Positions 26,100 through 34,068 of a DNA stretch of 64,000 bases are shown one piece after another. The translations under genes and the position numbers were made by a program. The notes under the pieces are model-generated. The model did not search any database, was not told where the DNA came from, and worked only from the letters and a program-made list of their open reading frames with translations. Where the stretch lies: NCBI RefSeq assembly GCF_002724055.1, contig NZ_BDQY01000017.1, positions 1 to 64,000 of the forward strand, read 5' to 3'. Within the stretch, counting starts at the first letter, position 1, and every line of letters starts with the position of its first letter. Origin of the DNA: Tepidibacter mesophilus. GTDB taxonomy: Bacteria > Bacillota > Clostridia > Peptostreptococcales > Peptostreptococcaceae.

Positions 26100-26858
26100 G
26101 TGAAAGTAAAATTAATAGAGTATACACCGAATCCAGAAAAAGTAGTGTCTATGGCAGCTAAGCTTTGCTATTCATCTGTTGGAGTTGATGATATAGAAAA
26201 GGATTTAACTGATGAGAAGGTGGACAAGTTTTTAAATATGCTTATAAATATAGGACATGAATCTCCTATTGAGCATGTTAATTTTACTTTTGCCGTTGAA
26301 GGAATTTCTAGAAGCTGTTCACATCAAATTGTAAGACATCGTATAGCTTCTTTTTCTCAACAAAGTCAAAGGTATGTAACGTTAGGAAGTTTTGAGTACA
26401 TAATACCACCAGAAATTGAAAGTATACCTCAGGCTAAAAAAATATTTATAGAGTCTATGGAAAAAGATCAAAAGGCATATGATGAACTTGTCGATATTTT
26501 ATTTAATAAACATTTTAATAATTTTATTGAAGATGGAAAAACTGGAAAAGAAGCTAAATTATTAGCTCAAAAGAAATCGATAGAGGATGCAAGATATGTA
26601 TTCCCTAATGCATGTGAGACGAAAATGGTATTTACTATGAATGCTAGAAGTTTATTTAATTTCTTCAAACATAGATGCTGCGAAAGAGCTCAATGGGAAA
26701 TAAGAGAAATGGCTACATTGATGCTTAAGGAAGCAAGAAATGCTGCTCCTATTATATTCAAAAATATAGGACCAAATTGTGTGGCTGGAGCTTGTCCAGA
26801 AGGAAAGATGAGTTGTGGCAAAATAAATGACATAAGACAAAAATTTAAGCAGTTATAA
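26100..26858 (+). CDS. thyX: Flavin-dependent thymidylate synthase ThyX
   Basis: The 252-aa enzyme methylates dUMP to dTMP using FAD, NADPH and methylenetetrahydrofolate. The ThyX motif [14 protein letters not shown] is at residues 79-92. It is the flavin type, unlike ThyA. The start is GTG at 26100 after GGGGGAT. It lies 11 bp before rlmB; thyX-rlmB-rae1-sigH is a common clostridial order. Confidence 0.96.
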   Translation: MKVKLIEYTPNPEKVVSMAAKLCYSSVGVDDIEKDLTDEKVDKFLNMLINIGHESPIEHVNFTFAVEGISRSCSHQIVRHRIASFSQQSQRYVTLGSFEYIIPPEIESIPQAKKIFIESMEKDQKAYDELVDILFNKHFNNFIEDGKTGKEAKLLAQKKSIEDARYVFPNACETKMVFTMNARSLFNFFKHRCCERAQWEIREMATLMLKEARNAAPIIFKNIGPNCVAGACPEGKMSCGKINDIRQKFKQL

Positions 26859-26869
26859 GAGGTGAGTAT

Positions 26870-27610
26870 ATGATACAAATAGAAGGAAGAAATCCTGTGA
26901 TAGAAGCTTTAAGAGGAGAAAGAAATATAGATAAAATAATGATAGCAAAAGGAACAACTGAAGGATCTATAAAGAAAATTATCGGAATGGCTAAGGATAA
27001 GGGAATAATAGTTCAGTATGTTGATAGGAAAAAAATAGATGAAATAAGTGAATCGCACTCTCATCAGGGAGTTATTGCCATGGGTAATGATTATAGATAT
27101 TATGAATTAGAAGAAATACTTGAGATAGCAAAACAAAAAAATGAAGATCCATTTGTTATAATATTAGATGAAATAACGGATCCTCATAACCTAGGGTCTA
27201 TAATGAGAACTGCTGATGCAGTTGGTGCTCATGGAGTTATAGTTCCAAAGAGAAGATCGGCATCTATAACACCTGTTGTTGCAAAAGCTTCCGCTGGAGC
27301 TGTAGAATATGTTCCTTTATGTAAAGTAACAAATCTAGTTAGTGCCATAAAAAAATTAAAAGAATATGGACTTTGGATAGCAGCTGCAGATATGAATGGT
27401 CAAAATTATTATAAGCAAAATTTAACAGGATCTTTAGGCATAGTTGTAGGAAGCGAGGGTTCAGGAATATCAAGGCTTATAAAAGAAAATTGTGACTTTA
27501 CAGTAAAAATCCCTATGGTAGGAAATGTAACATCATTAAATGCATCTGTGGCAGCTTCTATAATGTTATATGAGGCATTTAAACAAAGAATAGAAACTAA
27601 AGAGGGATAA
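26870..27610 (+). CDS. rlmB: 23S rRNA 2'-O-guanosine methyltransferase (SpoU family)
   Basis: The 246-aa protein has an N-terminal substrate-binding domain (IEGRNPVIEALRGE) and a SPOUT knot with the three motifs DEITDPHNLGSIMRTAD, GSEGSGISRL and the terminal VTSLNASVAASIMLYE. It is the family that methylates G2251 (RlmB) in E. coli; the precise target here is by homology. It is 1 bp from the following GTG start, in the thyX-rlmB-rae1 run. Confidence 0.93.
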   Translation: MIQIEGRNPVIEALRGERNIDKIMIAKGTTEGSIKKIIGMAKDKGIIVQYVDRKKIDEISESHSHQGVIAMGNDYRYYELEEILEIAKQKNEDPFVIILDEITDPHNLGSIMRTADAVGAHGVIVPKRRSASITPVVAKASAGAVEYVPLCKVTNLVSAIKKLKEYGLWIAAADMNGQNYYKQNLTGSLGIVVGSEGSGISRLIKENCDFTVKIPMVGNVTSLNASVAASIMLYEAFKQRIETKEG

Positions 27611-27611
27611 A

Positions 27612-28121
27612 GTGAAAGAATACCTAATTTTAGATGGATATAATATAATAAATGCTTGGAAAGAATTGAAAGAATTAGCTAATGAAAGCTTAGAAATAGC
27701 AAGACAAAAATTAGTAGAAATTATGGTTGAGCATGCATCTTACAATGGAATAAAGGTTATAATAGTATTTGACGCATATTTGGTAAAAGGTTCTAGGAAT
27801 GTATTTAAAGAATATGAAAACTTAGAAACGGTGTACACTAAAGAAAATCAAACAGCGGACAGTTATATAGAAAAACTTATAACCCAGATGGACAAGCGTG
27901 ATATTATTAAAGTTGCAACTAATGATTGGGCAGAACAGCAGATAGTATTAGGCAAAGGTGCAATAAGGATTTCAGCAAGAGAATTAAAATTAGAAGTTGA
28001 TTTTGCTAAATCAAAAATATCAAAGAAAACTATTCAAAAGAAAATAAAAAAAAACACATTGGACTCTCTTATCGATGAAGAAACATTGTCGAAACTTGAG
28101 AAAATAAGGAGAAACCGTTGA
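27612..28121 (+). CDS. rae1: NYN-domain ribosome-associated endonuclease (Rae1/YacP)
   Basis: The 169-aa protein opens with the NYN signature YLILDGYNIINAWKEL and keeps the acidic patches IVFDAY, QTADSYIEKLI and ATNDWAEQ. In Bacillus, Rae1 cuts mRNA in the ribosomal A site. The basic C-terminus (KKTIQKKIKKN) may bind rRNA. Its start is GTG, 1 bp after rlmB. The sigH promoter lies just after its stop codon. Confidence 0.9.
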   Translation: MKEYLILDGYNIINAWKELKELANESLEIARQKLVEIMVEHASYNGIKVIIVFDAYLVKGSRNVFKEYENLETVYTKENQTADSYIEKLITQMDKRDIIKVATNDWAEQQIVLGKGAIRISARELKLEVDFAKSKISKKTIQKKIKKNTLDSLIDEETLSKLEKIRRNR

Positions 28122-28127
28122 AATAGC

Positions 28128-28156
28128 TTGACTCTAGTTCGAATCTTATCTATAAT
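28128..28156 (+). promoter_or_regulatory. SigA promoter of sigH
   Basis: TTGACT (28128-28133), 17 bp, TATAAT (28151-28156), 73 bp upstream of sigH. The -10 matches consensus exactly. In Bacillus spo0H is repressed by AbrB; no such site is evident here. Confidence 0.8.
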
Positions 28157-28229
28157 AATTGATGAAAGAATATTCGAAAAATTACTTATAAAGATAAAAC
28201 AGTGGGTTCCTAGTTGGAGGGGAGTATAA

Positions 28230-28871
28230 ATGTTAGTTGCAAAAGAAAAAAATGATTATTATCAACAAGAGATAGATCAGAGAAAAATAATAATTAAAGC
28301 CAGCAATGGCGATACATTAGCTCTAGAATATCTAATAAAAAAATATAAGAACTTCGTAAGAGCTAAAGCTAGATCATACTTTCTAATAGGTGCAGATAAA
28401 GAAGATATAATACAAGAGGGTATGATAGGTTTATATAAAGCTATAAGAGACTTTGATGAAGACAAAACATCATCATTCAAAGCTTTTGCAGAACTATGTA
28501 TAACTAGACAAATAATAACAGCTATAAAAACAGCAACAAGACAAAAACACATACCTCTTAATTCGTACATATCTTTAAACAAACCTATATATGACGAGGA
28601 ATCAGATAGGACTCTTTTGGATATAATTACAACAAGTGTAATAACAGACCCTGAACAATTAATAATAAGTAGAGAAGAGCTCAATAATATAGAAACTAAA
28701 ATAAGTCAAATATTGAGTGGGTTAGAACTTGAAGTTTTGGAATTGTACTTAAGTGGTAAATCATATCAGGAAATAGCAGATAAACTACAAAGACACGTGA
28801 AATCAATAGACAACGCACTTCAAAGAGTTAAAAGAAAACTTGAAAAATATTTAGAGTCTAGAAATGATTAA
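28230..28871 (+). CDS. sigH: RNA polymerase sigma-H factor
   Basis: The 213-aa sigma-70 family protein has region 2 (ALEYLIKKYKNFVRAKARSYF, GADKEDIIQEGMIGLYKAIR) and region 4 (LSGLELEVLELYLSGKSYQE, then IADKLQRHVKSIDNALQR). The NSYISLNKPIYDEESDRTLLD block is typical of SigH. It controls early sporulation and transition-phase genes. It follows rae1 and precedes tRNA-Thr and tuf, the usual arrangement, and has its own promoter. Confidence 0.94.
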   Translation: MLVAKEKNDYYQQEIDQRKIIIKASNGDTLALEYLIKKYKNFVRAKARSYFLIGADKEDIIQEGMIGLYKAIRDFDEDKTSSFKAFAELCITRQIITAIKTATRQKHIPLNSYISLNKPIYDEESDRTLLDIITTSVITDPEQLIISREELNNIETKISQILSGLELEVLELYLSGKSYQEIADKLQRHVKSIDNALQRVKRKLEKYLESRND

Positions 28872-28926
28872 AACGTATTGACTTTACTTTTTATGAGTAG
28901 TAAAATATTTAACGAAAGTCTAGAGT

Positions 28927-29002
28927 GCCCATGTGGCTCAGTAGGTAGAGCGTCGCCTTGGTAAGGCGGAGGTCGGCGGTTCAAGTCCGCTCATGGGCTC
29001 CA
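28927..29002 (+). tRNA. tRNA-Thr (anticodon GGT), CCA encoded
   Basis: The acceptor stem pairs GCCCATG with CATGGGC and CCA is encoded at 29000-29002. D-loop GTGGCTCAGTAGGTAGAGC, anticodon arm with loop TTGGTAA (anticodon GGT), and T-loop GGTTCAAGTCC are all present. The tRNA immediately precedes tuf, as in many bacteria, and may be cotranscribed with it. Confidence 0.97.
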
Positions 29003-29064
29003 AAAATTTTGTTTTAAGCATGAAATGACAAATTCACTTCATAAATCTAAAGGAGGAATAAAAA

Positions 29065-30258
29065 ATGGCAAAAGCTAAATTTGAAAGAAATAAGCCACAC
29101 GTTAACATCGGAACAATAGGACACGTTGACCACGGTAAAACAACATTAACAGCAGCTATAACAAAAACATTATTCTCAAGATATGAATTAGGAGAAGCAG
29201 TAGATTTTGCAAATATAGATAAAGCTCCAGAAGAAAGAGAAAGAGGAATCACAATTTCAACAGCACACGTTGAATATGAGACTCCAAACAGACACTACGC
29301 ACACGTTGACTGCCCAGGACATGCTGACTACGTTAAGAACATGATTACAGGAGCAGCTCAAATGGATGGAGCAATCTTAGTTTGTTCTGCAGCAGATGGT
29401 CCAATGCCTCAAACAAGAGAGCATATACTACTTTCAAGACAAGTTGGAGTACCATACATAGTAGTATTCTTAAACAAGTGTGATATGGTAGATGACGAAG
29501 AGTTATTAGAGCTTGTTGAAATGGAAGTAAGAGACTTATTAAATGAGTATGAATTCCCAGGAGATGACACTCCAATAGTAAAAGGATCAGCTCTTAAAGC
29601 ATTAGAAGATCCATCAAGTGAGTGGGGAGACAAAATAGTAGAATTATTCGAAGAAATCGATGCATATATCCCAGAGCCAGAAAGAGATATAGACAAGACT
29701 TTCTTAATGCCAGTAGAGGACGTATTTTCAATCACAGGAAGAGGAACAGTTGCAACTGGTAGAGTAGAAAGAGGAATCTTAAAGGTTCAAGATGAAGTTG
29801 AAATAGTAGGACTTGCAGAAGAATCTAAAAAGATTGTTTGTACAGGAGTAGAAATGTTCAGAAAGCTTCTAGATCAAGCACAAGCTGGAGATAACATCGG
29901 AGCACTATTAAGAGGTGTTCAAAGAGATGATATACAAAGAGGGCAAGTATTAGCTAAGCCAGGATCAATAAAGCCTCATACTAAAGTAATGGCAGAGGTA
30001 TATGTATTAAAGAAAGAAGAGGGAGGAAGACATACTCCGTTCTTTGATGGATATAGACCTCAATTCTACTTTAGAACAACAGATGTTACAGGATCAATAA
30101 AATTACCAGAAGGAACAGAAATGGTAATGCCTGGAGATAACATCACAATGGAAGTTGAATTAATTTCTCCAATAGCAATGGAAGAGGGATTAAGATTCGC
30201 TATCCGTGAGGGTGGAAGAACAGTAGGAGCAGGAGTAGTTGCCACTATAATAGAATAA
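29065..30258 (+). CDS. tuf: Elongation factor Tu, first copy
   Basis: The 397-aa GTPase delivers aminoacyl-tRNA to the ribosome. P-loop GHVDHGKT (19-26), [13 protein letters not shown] and NKCD are intact, followed by the two beta-barrel domains. A second copy at 45067-46260 differs by two residues at the C-terminus (ATIIE here, ASIME there) and by few synonymous bases; identity begins at the ribosome site AAGGAGGAATAAAAAATGG in both, suggesting gene conversion. This copy lies behind tRNA-Thr and ends at its own terminator. Confidence 0.98.
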   Translation: MAKAKFERNKPHVNIGTIGHVDHGKTTLTAAITKTLFSRYELGEAVDFANIDKAPEERERGITISTAHVEYETPNRHYAHVDCPGHADYVKNMITGAAQMDGAILVCSAADGPMPQTREHILLSRQVGVPYIVVFLNKCDMVDDEELLELVEMEVRDLLNEYEFPGDDTPIVKGSALKALEDPSSEWGDKIVELFEEIDAYIPEPERDIDKTFLMPVEDVFSITGRGTVATGRVERGILKVQDEVEIVGLAEESKKIVCTGVEMFRKLLDQAQAGDNIGALLRGVQRDDIQRGQVLAKPGSIKPHTKVMAEVYVLKKEEGGRHTPFFDGYRPQFYFRTTDVTGSIKLPEGTEMVMPGDNITMEVELISPIAMEEGLRFAIREGGRTVGAGVVATIIE

Positions 30259-30260
30259 TT

Positions 30261-30296
30261 AAAAAAAGAGAAGGAAGTCTTCCTTCTCTTTTTTTT
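30261..30296 (+). terminator. Terminator after first tuf
   Basis: AAAAAAAGAGAAGGAAG pairs with CTTCCTTCTCTTTTTTT with a one-base centre, followed by a T-run. Confidence 0.88.
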
Positions 30297-30342
30297 CTAG
30301 AGTGAGTATTAAGAAAATATAATAGTATATTTTTAAAAATAA

Positions 30343-30426
30343 TTGACATAACCATAAAAATATGATACCTTTTATAAGGTAATACTTACAATACTAGCAA
30401 TCTATGTGTAAAAATAATAGGTTGCT
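30343..30426 (+). promoter_or_regulatory. Promoter and leader hairpin of rpmG-secE-nusG
   Basis: TTGACA (30343-30348) is followed after 17 bp by TACCTT, a weak -10, though the ATGATA block resembles the rpoB promoter. A leader hairpin pairs AGCAATCTAT (30396-30405) with ATAGGTTGCT (30417-30426), one G-U pair. Confidence 0.5.
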
Positions 30427-30463
30427 TTAAGATATGGACAGGACAAATTAGGAGGTGTGCCAA

Positions 30464-30613
30464 ATGAGAGTTAAGGTAACTTTAGCATGTACTGAATGCA
30501 AACAAAGAAATTACAATACAACTAAAAACAAGAAAAACAATCCAGACAGAATAGAATTAAAAAAATATTGTAGATTCTGTAAAACACATACTACTCACAA
30601 AGAAACAAAATAG
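30464..30613 (+). CDS. rpmG: 50S ribosomal protein L33
   Basis: The 49-aa protein is bL33 of the zinc-binding type: CTEC near residue 9 and CRFC near residue 36, with basic residues between. Start ATG 30464 has AGGAGGTG 6 bp upstream. It was found by reading and is too short to show as a long frame. It begins the secE-nusG unit, as in other Firmicutes. Confidence 0.93.
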   Translation: MRVKVTLACTECKQRNYNTTKNKKNNPDRIELKKYCRFCKTHTTHKETK

Positions 30614-30630
30614 TTTATAAAGGATGTGAC

Positions 30631-30861
30631 GTGGGAATGTCGGCCCAAACTAATATAAATTCGAATAAAGAAAATACTAAAAGTATAGGTATATTCTTGA
30701 AAGAAACTAAAGGGGAACTTAAAAAAGTTCATTGGCCAAACAAAAAAGAGCTAACTAAATATACTGGAGTAGTTCTAATGACATGTCTTTTAATGACTGT
30801 ATTAGTGTGGGCGGTTGATTCTGGTATAGGATTTTTGTTAAAGCTTATGCTAAATAGATAA
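30631..30861 (+). CDS. secE: Preprotein translocase subunit SecE
   Basis: The 76-aa protein is the single-span SecE: a basic amphipathic helix (FLKETKGELKKVHWPNKKEL, about 22-41) then one membrane helix (VLMTCLLMTVLVWAVDSGIG). It stabilises SecY in the SecYEG channel. The start is GTG 30631 or ATG 30637; AAAGGA at about 30619-30624 fits the GTG better. It lies between rpmG and nusG. Confidence 0.93.
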   Translation: MGMSAQTNINSNKENTKSIGIFLKETKGELKKVHWPNKKELTKYTGVVLMTCLLMTVLVWAVDSGIGFLLKLMLNR

Positions 30862-30865
30862 TTCC

Positions 30866-30917
30866 GCAAAGGAGGTCAGTGTCATCTAATATTTAGGTAG
30901 ATGGCAGTTAAGATAAT
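30866..30917 (+). promoter_or_regulatory. Displaced ribosome site and hairpin before nusG
   Basis: The strong AAAGGAGG (30868-30875) lies 42 bases before the nusG ATG. Between them GTCATCTA (30881-30888) pairs with TAGATGGC (30898-30905). No closer ribosome site is seen and an in-frame stop at 30909-30911 rules out an upstream in-frame start. A 5-codon frame GTG-TCA-TCT-AAT-ATT-TAG starts at 30879. Confidence 0.6.
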
Positions 30918-31442
30918 ATGTCAGAATTAGAACAAGCTAGATGGTATGTTGTTCATACCTACTCAGGTCACGAAAACAAAGTAAAAGCTACTATTGAAAA
31001 AGCTGTTAAAACTAGAGGTATGGAAGATTTCATACTAGATTTAGCTGTACCTACTGAAGAGATAGTAGAAACTAAGAATGGCAAGACAAAATCTAGACAA
31101 AGAAAAATATTCCCAGGATACGTTTTGATTAAAATGATTATTACTGATGAATCTTGGTATATAGTTAGAAACACTAAAGGAGTAACTGGATTCGTAGGCC
31201 CGGGATCTAAACCGGTTCCTTTATCAGAAGAAGAAGTTAAAACTATGGGTGTTGAAAAATCAACTCTAGAAATAGATTTAGAAGTTGGAGAAGCTATAAC
31301 GGTTAAGTATGGACCGTTTGAAGGATTCATGGGAAATATTGAAGAAATAAATCTAGAAAAAGAAGTTGTGAAAGTATTAATATCGATGTTTGGTAGAGAA
31401 ACTCCAGTTGAACTGGAATTCAATCAAATAGAAAAAATATAA
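30918..31442 (+). CDS. nusG: Transcription termination/antitermination factor NusG
   Basis: The 174-aa protein has the NGN domain (ARWYVVHTYSGHENKVKATI at residues 7-26, FPGYVLIKM near 69) and a C-terminal KOW domain (VKYGPFEGFMGNIEEIN). It binds RNA polymerase and couples it to Rho or the ribosome. The ATG at 30918 is unusual in lacking a normal ribosome site close upstream. rplK follows 35 bp later. Confidence 0.96.
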   Translation: MSELEQARWYVVHTYSGHENKVKATIEKAVKTRGMEDFILDLAVPTEEIVETKNGKTKSRQRKIFPGYVLIKMIITDESWYIVRNTKGVTGFVGPGSKPVPLSEEEVKTMGVEKSTLEIDLEVGEAITVKYGPFEGFMGNIEEINLEKEVVKVLISMFGRETPVELEFNQIEKI

Positions 31443-31477
31443 TCTAAAGAACAAACCTATCAAGGAGGTGTACTAAA

Positions 31478-31903
31478 ATGGCTAAAAAAGTTATAGGACA
31501 AATAAAATTACAAATACCTGCAGGAAAAGCTACTCCAGCTCCACCAGTAGGACCAGCATTAGGACAACATGGTGTTAATATAATGGGATTCTGTAAAGAA
31601 TTTAATGCTAAAACTGCAGATAAGGCTGGACTTATAATACCGGTTGTTATAACGGTTTATCAAGATAGATCTTTTACATTTATAACAAAAACTCCACCAG
31701 CTGCAGTATTACTTAAGAAAGCTGTTGGTTTAGAGTCAGCATCTGGAGAACCTAACAAGACAAAGGTTGCTACTATATCTAAAGATAAAGTAAGAGAAAT
31801 AGCTGAAATGAAAATGCCTGATTTAAATGCTGCTACAGTTGAAGCTGCTATGAGCATGATAGCTGGAACTGCTAGAAGTATGGGTATTGTTGTAGAAGAC
31901 TAA
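31478..31903 (+). CDS. rplK: 50S ribosomal protein L11
   Basis: The 141-aa protein has the uL11 N-terminal domain ([20 protein letters not shown], 8-27) and the RNA-binding C-terminal domain ending in [12 protein letters not shown]. It forms the GTPase-associated centre with 23S rRNA. An AAGGAGGTG ribosome site is present. It lies between nusG and rplA in the conserved order. Confidence 0.97.
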   Translation: MAKKVIGQIKLQIPAGKATPAPPVGPALGQHGVNIMGFCKEFNAKTADKAGLIIPVVITVYQDRSFTFITKTPPAAVLLKKAVGLESASGEPNKTKVATISKDKVREIAEMKMPDLNAATVEAAMSMIAGTARSMGIVVED

Positions 31904-31964
31904 TAATAACTTAAAAAAGTGGGAGGTAAAAATTACCGATATAAACCACAAGGAGGTAAATGAA

Positions 31965-32663
31965 ATGGCTAAAAAAGGAAAAAACTACTTAGAAGCTTCT
32001 AAGTTAGTTGATAAAAACAAATTATATGATGCTTCTGAAGCATTATCATTAACAGTTGAAGCTGCTAAAGCTAAATTCGACGAGACAGTTGAAGCTCACA
32101 TTAAATTAGGTGTAGATTCAAGACATGCAGACCAACAAGTAAGGGGTGCTGTAGTTCTTCCACACGGAACTGGTAAAACTAAGAAAGTTTTAGTATTTGC
32201 TAAAGGAGAAAAAGCTAAAGAAGCAGAAGCGGCAGGAGCAGATTTTGTTGGAGCTGAAGATTTATTAGCTAAAATCCAAGGTGAAAACTGGTTTGATTTT
32301 GATGTAGTTGTTGCAACTCCTGACATGATGGGTGTTGTAGGAAGATTAGGTAGAGTACTTGGACCAAAAGGTTTAATGCCAAATCCTAAGTCTGGAACAG
32401 TTACATTTGATGTTGCTAAGGCAATAGATGAAATAAAAGCAGGTAAGGTTGAATATAGATTAGATAAAACTAATATAATTCACGTTACAGTTGGTAAAGT
32501 TTCATTTGGAAAAGAAAAATTAGTAGAAAATTTCGCAGCTTTAATGGAAGCTATTATAAAAGCTAAGCCATCTGCTGCTAAAGGACAATACTTAAGATCT
32601 ATTACAGTAGCATCTACTATGGGTCCTGGAGTTAAAATAAATCCAGTTAGAGTTGCAGAATAA
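31965..32663 (+). CDS. rplA: 50S ribosomal protein L1
   Basis: The 232-aa uL1 has the conserved [18 protein letters not shown] block near residues 163-180 and MGPGVKINP at the C-terminus. It builds the L1 stalk and in many bacteria represses rplK-rplA translation by binding their mRNA. AAGGAGGT ribosome site. The gene is followed by a new promoter for rplJ-rplL. Confidence 0.97.
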   Translation: MAKKGKNYLEASKLVDKNKLYDASEALSLTVEAAKAKFDETVEAHIKLGVDSRHADQQVRGAVVLPHGTGKTKKVLVFAKGEKAKEAEAAGADFVGAEDLLAKIQGENWFDFDVVVATPDMMGVVGRLGRVLGPKGLMPNPKSGTVTFDVAKAIDEIKAGKVEYRLDKTNIIHVTVGKVSFGKEKLVENFAALMEAIIKAKPSAAKGQYLRSITVASTMGPGVKINPVRVAE

Positions 32664-32673
32664 TAAAAAACTC

Positions 32674-32702
32674 TTGACATAGAGAATTAAATGTTTTATA
32701 CT
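32674..32702 (+). promoter_or_regulatory. SigA promoter of rplJ-rplL
   Basis: TTGACA (32674-32679), 17 bp, TATACT (32697-32702), a near-consensus match starting 11 bp after the rplA stop. Confidence 0.85.
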
Positions 32703-32880
32703 TAAAAAGTTGAAAAAATAAATGTTTTACCGTAGACAGTAGGTGCTTTATAGCTTAATTTTACCTACCGAGGTTTTCTATAAATTTATTAATTTAGAGA
32801 ATGAAGCCTTTGTATGTCTACATACAAAGGCTTTTATAATGCGCGGTGAAATATATAAAATAGACGAAGGAGGTGGAGAC
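32703..32880 (+). ncRNA. L10 leader (r-protein autoregulatory RNA)
   Basis: The leader has the L10-binding pattern: GTAGACAGTAGGTGC ... TTACCTACCGAGG (about 32733-32773), as in Firmicute L10 leaders. Near its 3' end AAGCCTTTGTATGT (32804-32817) pairs with ACATACAAAGGCTT, then TTTAT, an attenuator-like terminator. L10(L12)4 bound to the upstream part should favour termination. Confidence 0.82.
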
Positions 32881-32884
32881 CTAG

Positions 32885-33388
32885 ATGTCTAAAATAGTAG
32901 AATTAAAAGGACAAGTTGTTTCAGAAATAGCTGAAAAATTAGAAAAGTCTTCGTCAACTGTAATTGTTGATTATAGAGGATTAACAGTGGAAGAAGTTAC
33001 AGAACTTAGAAAGAAGTTCAGAGAAGCTGACGTAGAATACAAAGTTTACAAGAACACTCTTGTTAGAAGAGCGGCTAAGCAAGTTGGAATTAGCGAGTTA
33101 AATGATGAGTCGTTAGTTGGACCAAATGCAATAGCTTTTGGATATGAAGACCCAGTTGCTCCAGCTAGAGTTATAAGTGAATTTATGAAAAATCATCCAA
33201 AACTAGAACTTAAAATGGGAATAGTTGAAGGTGAATTCTATGGAAAAGAACAAATTGAAGAATTCTCTAAGATTCCTTCAAGAGAAGTTCTTATTGCAAA
33301 ATTACTTGGCAGCTTAAAAGCTCCAGTTTCAAATTTTGCATACTTAGTAGATGCTTTAATCAAGAAGCAAGAGGGACAAGAAGCTTAA
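32885..33388 (+). CDS. rplJ: 50S ribosomal protein L10
   Basis: The 167-aa uL10 has a conserved rRNA-binding N-terminal domain ([20 protein letters not shown], about 24-43) and a C-terminal helix that docks L7/L12 dimers. The [11 protein letters not shown] block is typical. It is autoregulated through the leader RNA. GGAGGTGG ribosome site. rplL follows 38 bp later. Confidence 0.97.
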   Translation: MSKIVELKGQVVSEIAEKLEKSSSTVIVDYRGLTVEEVTELRKKFREADVEYKVYKNTLVRRAAKQVGISELNDESLVGPNAIAFGYEDPVAPARVISEFMKNHPKLELKMGIVEGEFYGKEQIEEFSKIPSREVLIAKLLGSLKAPVSNFAYLVDALIKKQEGQEA

Positions 33389-33426
33389 TAAATTAACATT
33401 TAATAAAATATCGGAGGTGCTTAAAA

Positions 33427-33789
33427 ATGACTATAGAGCAAATTTTAGAAGCTATAGAAAATATGAAAGTTTTAGAATTAAATGAATTAGTTAAAGCTGC
33501 AGAAGAAAAGTTTGGAGTATCTGCTTCTGCACCAGTAATGATGGCTGGAGCTGCTGGTGGAGCTGCTGCAGAAGAAAAAACTGAATTCGACGTAGTATTA
33601 GTTGATGCAGGATCTTCAAAAGTAGGAGTTATAAAGGCTGTTAGAGAAATAACTGGACTTGGATTAAAAGAAGCTAAAGCTGTAGTAGACGGAGCTCCAA
33701 AAGCTGTTAAAGAAGGAGCTTCAAAAGAAGAAGCTGAGCAAATCAAAGAAAAATTAGAAGCTGCGGGAGCTAAAGTAGAAGTAAAATAA
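33427..33789 (+). CDS. rplL: 50S ribosomal protein L7/L12
   Basis: The 120-aa bL12 has an N-terminal dimerisation helix ([20 protein letters not shown]), an Ala-rich hinge ([14 protein letters not shown], 41-54) and a C-terminal factor-binding domain ([20 protein letters not shown], about 65-84). It recruits EF-Tu and EF-G. GGAGGTGC ribosome site. A strong terminator follows, closing the rplJL unit. Confidence 0.97.
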   Translation: MTIEQILEAIENMKVLELNELVKAAEEKFGVSASAPVMMAGAAGGAAAEEKTEFDVVLVDAGSSKVGVIKAVREITGLGLKEAKAVVDGAPKAVKEGASKEEAEQIKEKLEAAGAKVEVK

Positions 33790-33800
33790 TTTACTTTAGG

Positions 33801-33830
33801 AAAAAGGGTGCCTATTGGGCACCTTTTTTT
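33801..33830 (+). terminator. Terminator after rplL
   Basis: AAAAAGGGTGCC pairs with GGGCACCTTTTTTT around TATT. It is a strong GC stem for this genome. Confidence 0.88.
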
Positions 33831-33946
33831 ATGCGTTTTAAAAAAAATTAAAATAGACTTATAAAACATTTATAATTAAACTGAAAATGGATACAATAGA
33901 AAACAATGGAATAAATATAAATATTAAAAATTAACATTTAATTTGA

Positions 33947-33998
33947 TTGACATTTTTAACAAAAATATGTTGACCTATTGACAAAAATATGATAACAT
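33947..33998 (+). promoter_or_regulatory. Promoter candidates of rpoB-rpoC
   Basis: TTGACC (33970-33975), 17 bp, TAACAT (33993-33998) is the best pair. Additional TTGACA hexamers lie at 33947 and 33978, so overlapping starts are possible. Confidence 0.6.
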
Positions 33999-34068
33999 TA
34001 TTGAATGCATTGGAATGGAAAAAAAATTGTTTTTAAGTTTTATTTTTATTATGAGAGGTGAAAATGGA

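Noticed and set aside
29019-29047. Extra copy of the dispersed repeat after tRNA-Thr
   Set aside because: Only AAATTCACTTCATAAA matches the tail, too short in AT-rich DNA to call.
29345-29735. Conserved long antisense frames inside both tuf genes
   Set aside because: They occur in both copies only because the copies are nearly identical; codon bias of the sense gene creates them, and no ribosome site supports them.
34015-34068. N-terminal extension of rpoB
   Set aside because: The added 18 residues are hydrophobic, unlike RpoB, and lie upstream of the ribosome site.
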